Assembly (NCBI GenBank): GCA_001805005.1
Contig: MHDO01000112.1
Coordinates: forward strand, 1 to 12,919
Reading direction: 5' to 3'
Length of the DNA stretch: 12,919 nt
Source: Nitrospinae bacterium RIFCSPLOWO2_12_39_16
GTDB lineage: Bacteria > Nitrospinota > Nitrospinia > UBA9942
In this document: positions 12,161 to 12,919 of the stretch, in pieces
How the letters are laid out: every line of letters starts with the position of its first letter
Numbering within the stretch: position 1 is the stretch's first letter
Position numbers and translations under genes: made by a program
Notes under the pieces: generated by a model
Told to the model about the DNA's origin: nothing
What the model saw: only the letters and a program-made list of their open reading frames with translations
The model's database searches: none

Positions 12161-12919
12161 CTACTTTTTCTCAAAAACCATCTCCCCTCTCTCCACACCA
12201 GCATCAACTATAATCCTATCACCCTCTTTAAATTCACCCTGAAGTATTTTAAGTGCGAGGGGGTCCTGGATATTTTTCTGTATAGCCCTCTTTAATGGCC
12301 TTGCACCATAAACAGGGTCATAACCAAGTTTTGACAGAAGCTCCTTCCCTTTATCTGTAAGTTCAATATCAATATTCCTCTCCCCCAGTCTCTTTTTAAA
12401 TCTTAATAATTGTATATCAATAATCTTTTTTATTTGTCCAATGTTTAGATTATGAAAAATTATTATATCATCTATTCTATTCAAGAACTCTGGTCGGAAC
12501 TGTCTTCTGAGTTCATCCATAACCCTCTGCTGCATCTCCTGATATCCCCTGTCCTCTCTCAGTTTATCAACATACTCCTCAGTGTCGGGGTCAAGTCCTT
12601 CTATTTTTTCTATCGTTAGTCTCCTCTCACCCATCTCTTGAACAAGATGACTTGCTATATTTGATGTCATTATGACAACAGTATTTTTAAAGTCCACAGT
12701 CCTTCCATGCCCATCTGTAAGCCTTCCGTCATCAAGTATCTGGAGGAGTATGTTAAAAACATCCTGATGCGCTTTTTCTATCTCATCAAAGAGTATGACA
12801 GAATAGGGTCTCCTCCTAACTGCCTCTGTCAACTGCCCCCCTTCTTCATAGCCTACATATCCCGGCGGTGCGCCGATAAGACGGGATACTGTATGCTTCT
12901 CCATATACTCGGACATATC
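12161..12919 (-). CDS. clpB: ClpB disaggregase, C-terminal part (5' end outside the window)
   Basis: The 252 residues visible are the second AAA+ module and C-terminal domain of ClpB, the Hsp100 that extracts proteins from aggregates together with DnaK. DMSEYMEKHTVSRLIGAPPGYVGY contains the pore loop, ILFDEIEKAH the Walker B and TSNIAS the sensor 1; FRPEFLNRIDDIIIF carries the arginine finger, and YGARPLKRAIQKNI the sensor 2. The second Walker A lies outside the window. The end (GDRIIVD to VFEKK) is typical of ClpB and not ClpA or ClpC. Between LVQEMGE and FRPEFLNR there are about two dozen more residues than in E. coli ClpB (a charged, helical stretch including LDPDTEEYVDKLREDR). Confidence 0.95.
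   Translation of the reverse strand, partial: DMSEYMEKHTVSRLIGAPPGYVGYEEGGQLTEAVRRRPYSVILFDEIEKAHQDVFNILLQILDDGRLTDGHGRTVDFKNTVVIMTSNIASHLVQEMGERRLTIEKIEGLDPDTEEYVDKLREDRGYQEMQQRVMDELRRQFRPEFLNRIDDIIIFHNLNIGQIKKIIDIQLLRFKKRLGERNIDIELTDKGKELLSKLGYDPVYGARPLKRAIQKNIQDPLALKILQGEFKEGDRIIVDAGVERGEMVFEKK

Overview
The window carries about a dozen genes or gene remnants, all read from the minus strand, so transcription runs from high to low coordinates. The DNA is AT-leaning. The organism is a Gram-negative bacterium: there is an outer-membrane-type polysaccharide export protein with a cleavable signal peptide and a Wzz-type chain-length protein. The block xerC-hslV-hslU followed by argB, together with a MarR-like EPS regulator and a UpxY/NusG-like antiterminator beside a giant SLBB protein, is the style of Nitrospirota or Desulfobacterota genomes. 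This lineage guess is from memory and was not tested.

Layout in transcription order. (1) 12919-12161: the 3' part of clpB. (2) 12083-11497: a VapBC-type toxin-antitoxin locus whose antitoxin is intact but whose PIN toxin has lost its middle, followed by an in-frame relic beyond the stop. (3) 11480-7744: a tight block with a secreted LPP20/FlgT-like plus DUF4384 protein, xerC, hslV and hslU. (4) 7680-7211: hicB-hicA, which looks inserted between hslU and argB. (5) 7195-6284: argB. (6) 6197-1604: wzz and a 1205-residue SLBB export protein, overlapping by 8 bases. (7) 1519-417: a winged-helix EPS regulator with a Rossmann-like C-terminal domain and a UpxY-type antiterminator, with their own candidate promoter. 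(8) 342-1: a start-less HEPN toxin fragment and the beginning of an MntA-like nucleotidyltransferase.

How they fit together: wzz and the SLBB protein form the periplasm-to-outer-membrane part of a capsule or exopolysaccharide machine. The two downstream regulators probably control a polysaccharide operon continuing left of the window. ClpB and HslUV are protein quality control, XerC is chromosome dimer resolution or related recombination, and ArgB is arginine synthesis. Three toxin-antitoxin modules sit at the seams between these blocks, and two are visibly decayed or incomplete.

The least expected signal is a set of four short degenerate tandem arrays, all with a 7-base period but different unit sequences. 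They lie at the 3' end of the UpxY gene, in the signal peptide of the SLBB protein, in a periplasmic part of Wzz, and in a loop of XerC. The SLBB protein also has an internal duplication of its polysaccharide-export domain and a long coiled coil inserted into one SLBB domain. I found no RNA gene, CRISPR array, insertion sequence or replication origin, and no gene-free stretch longer than 300 bases.
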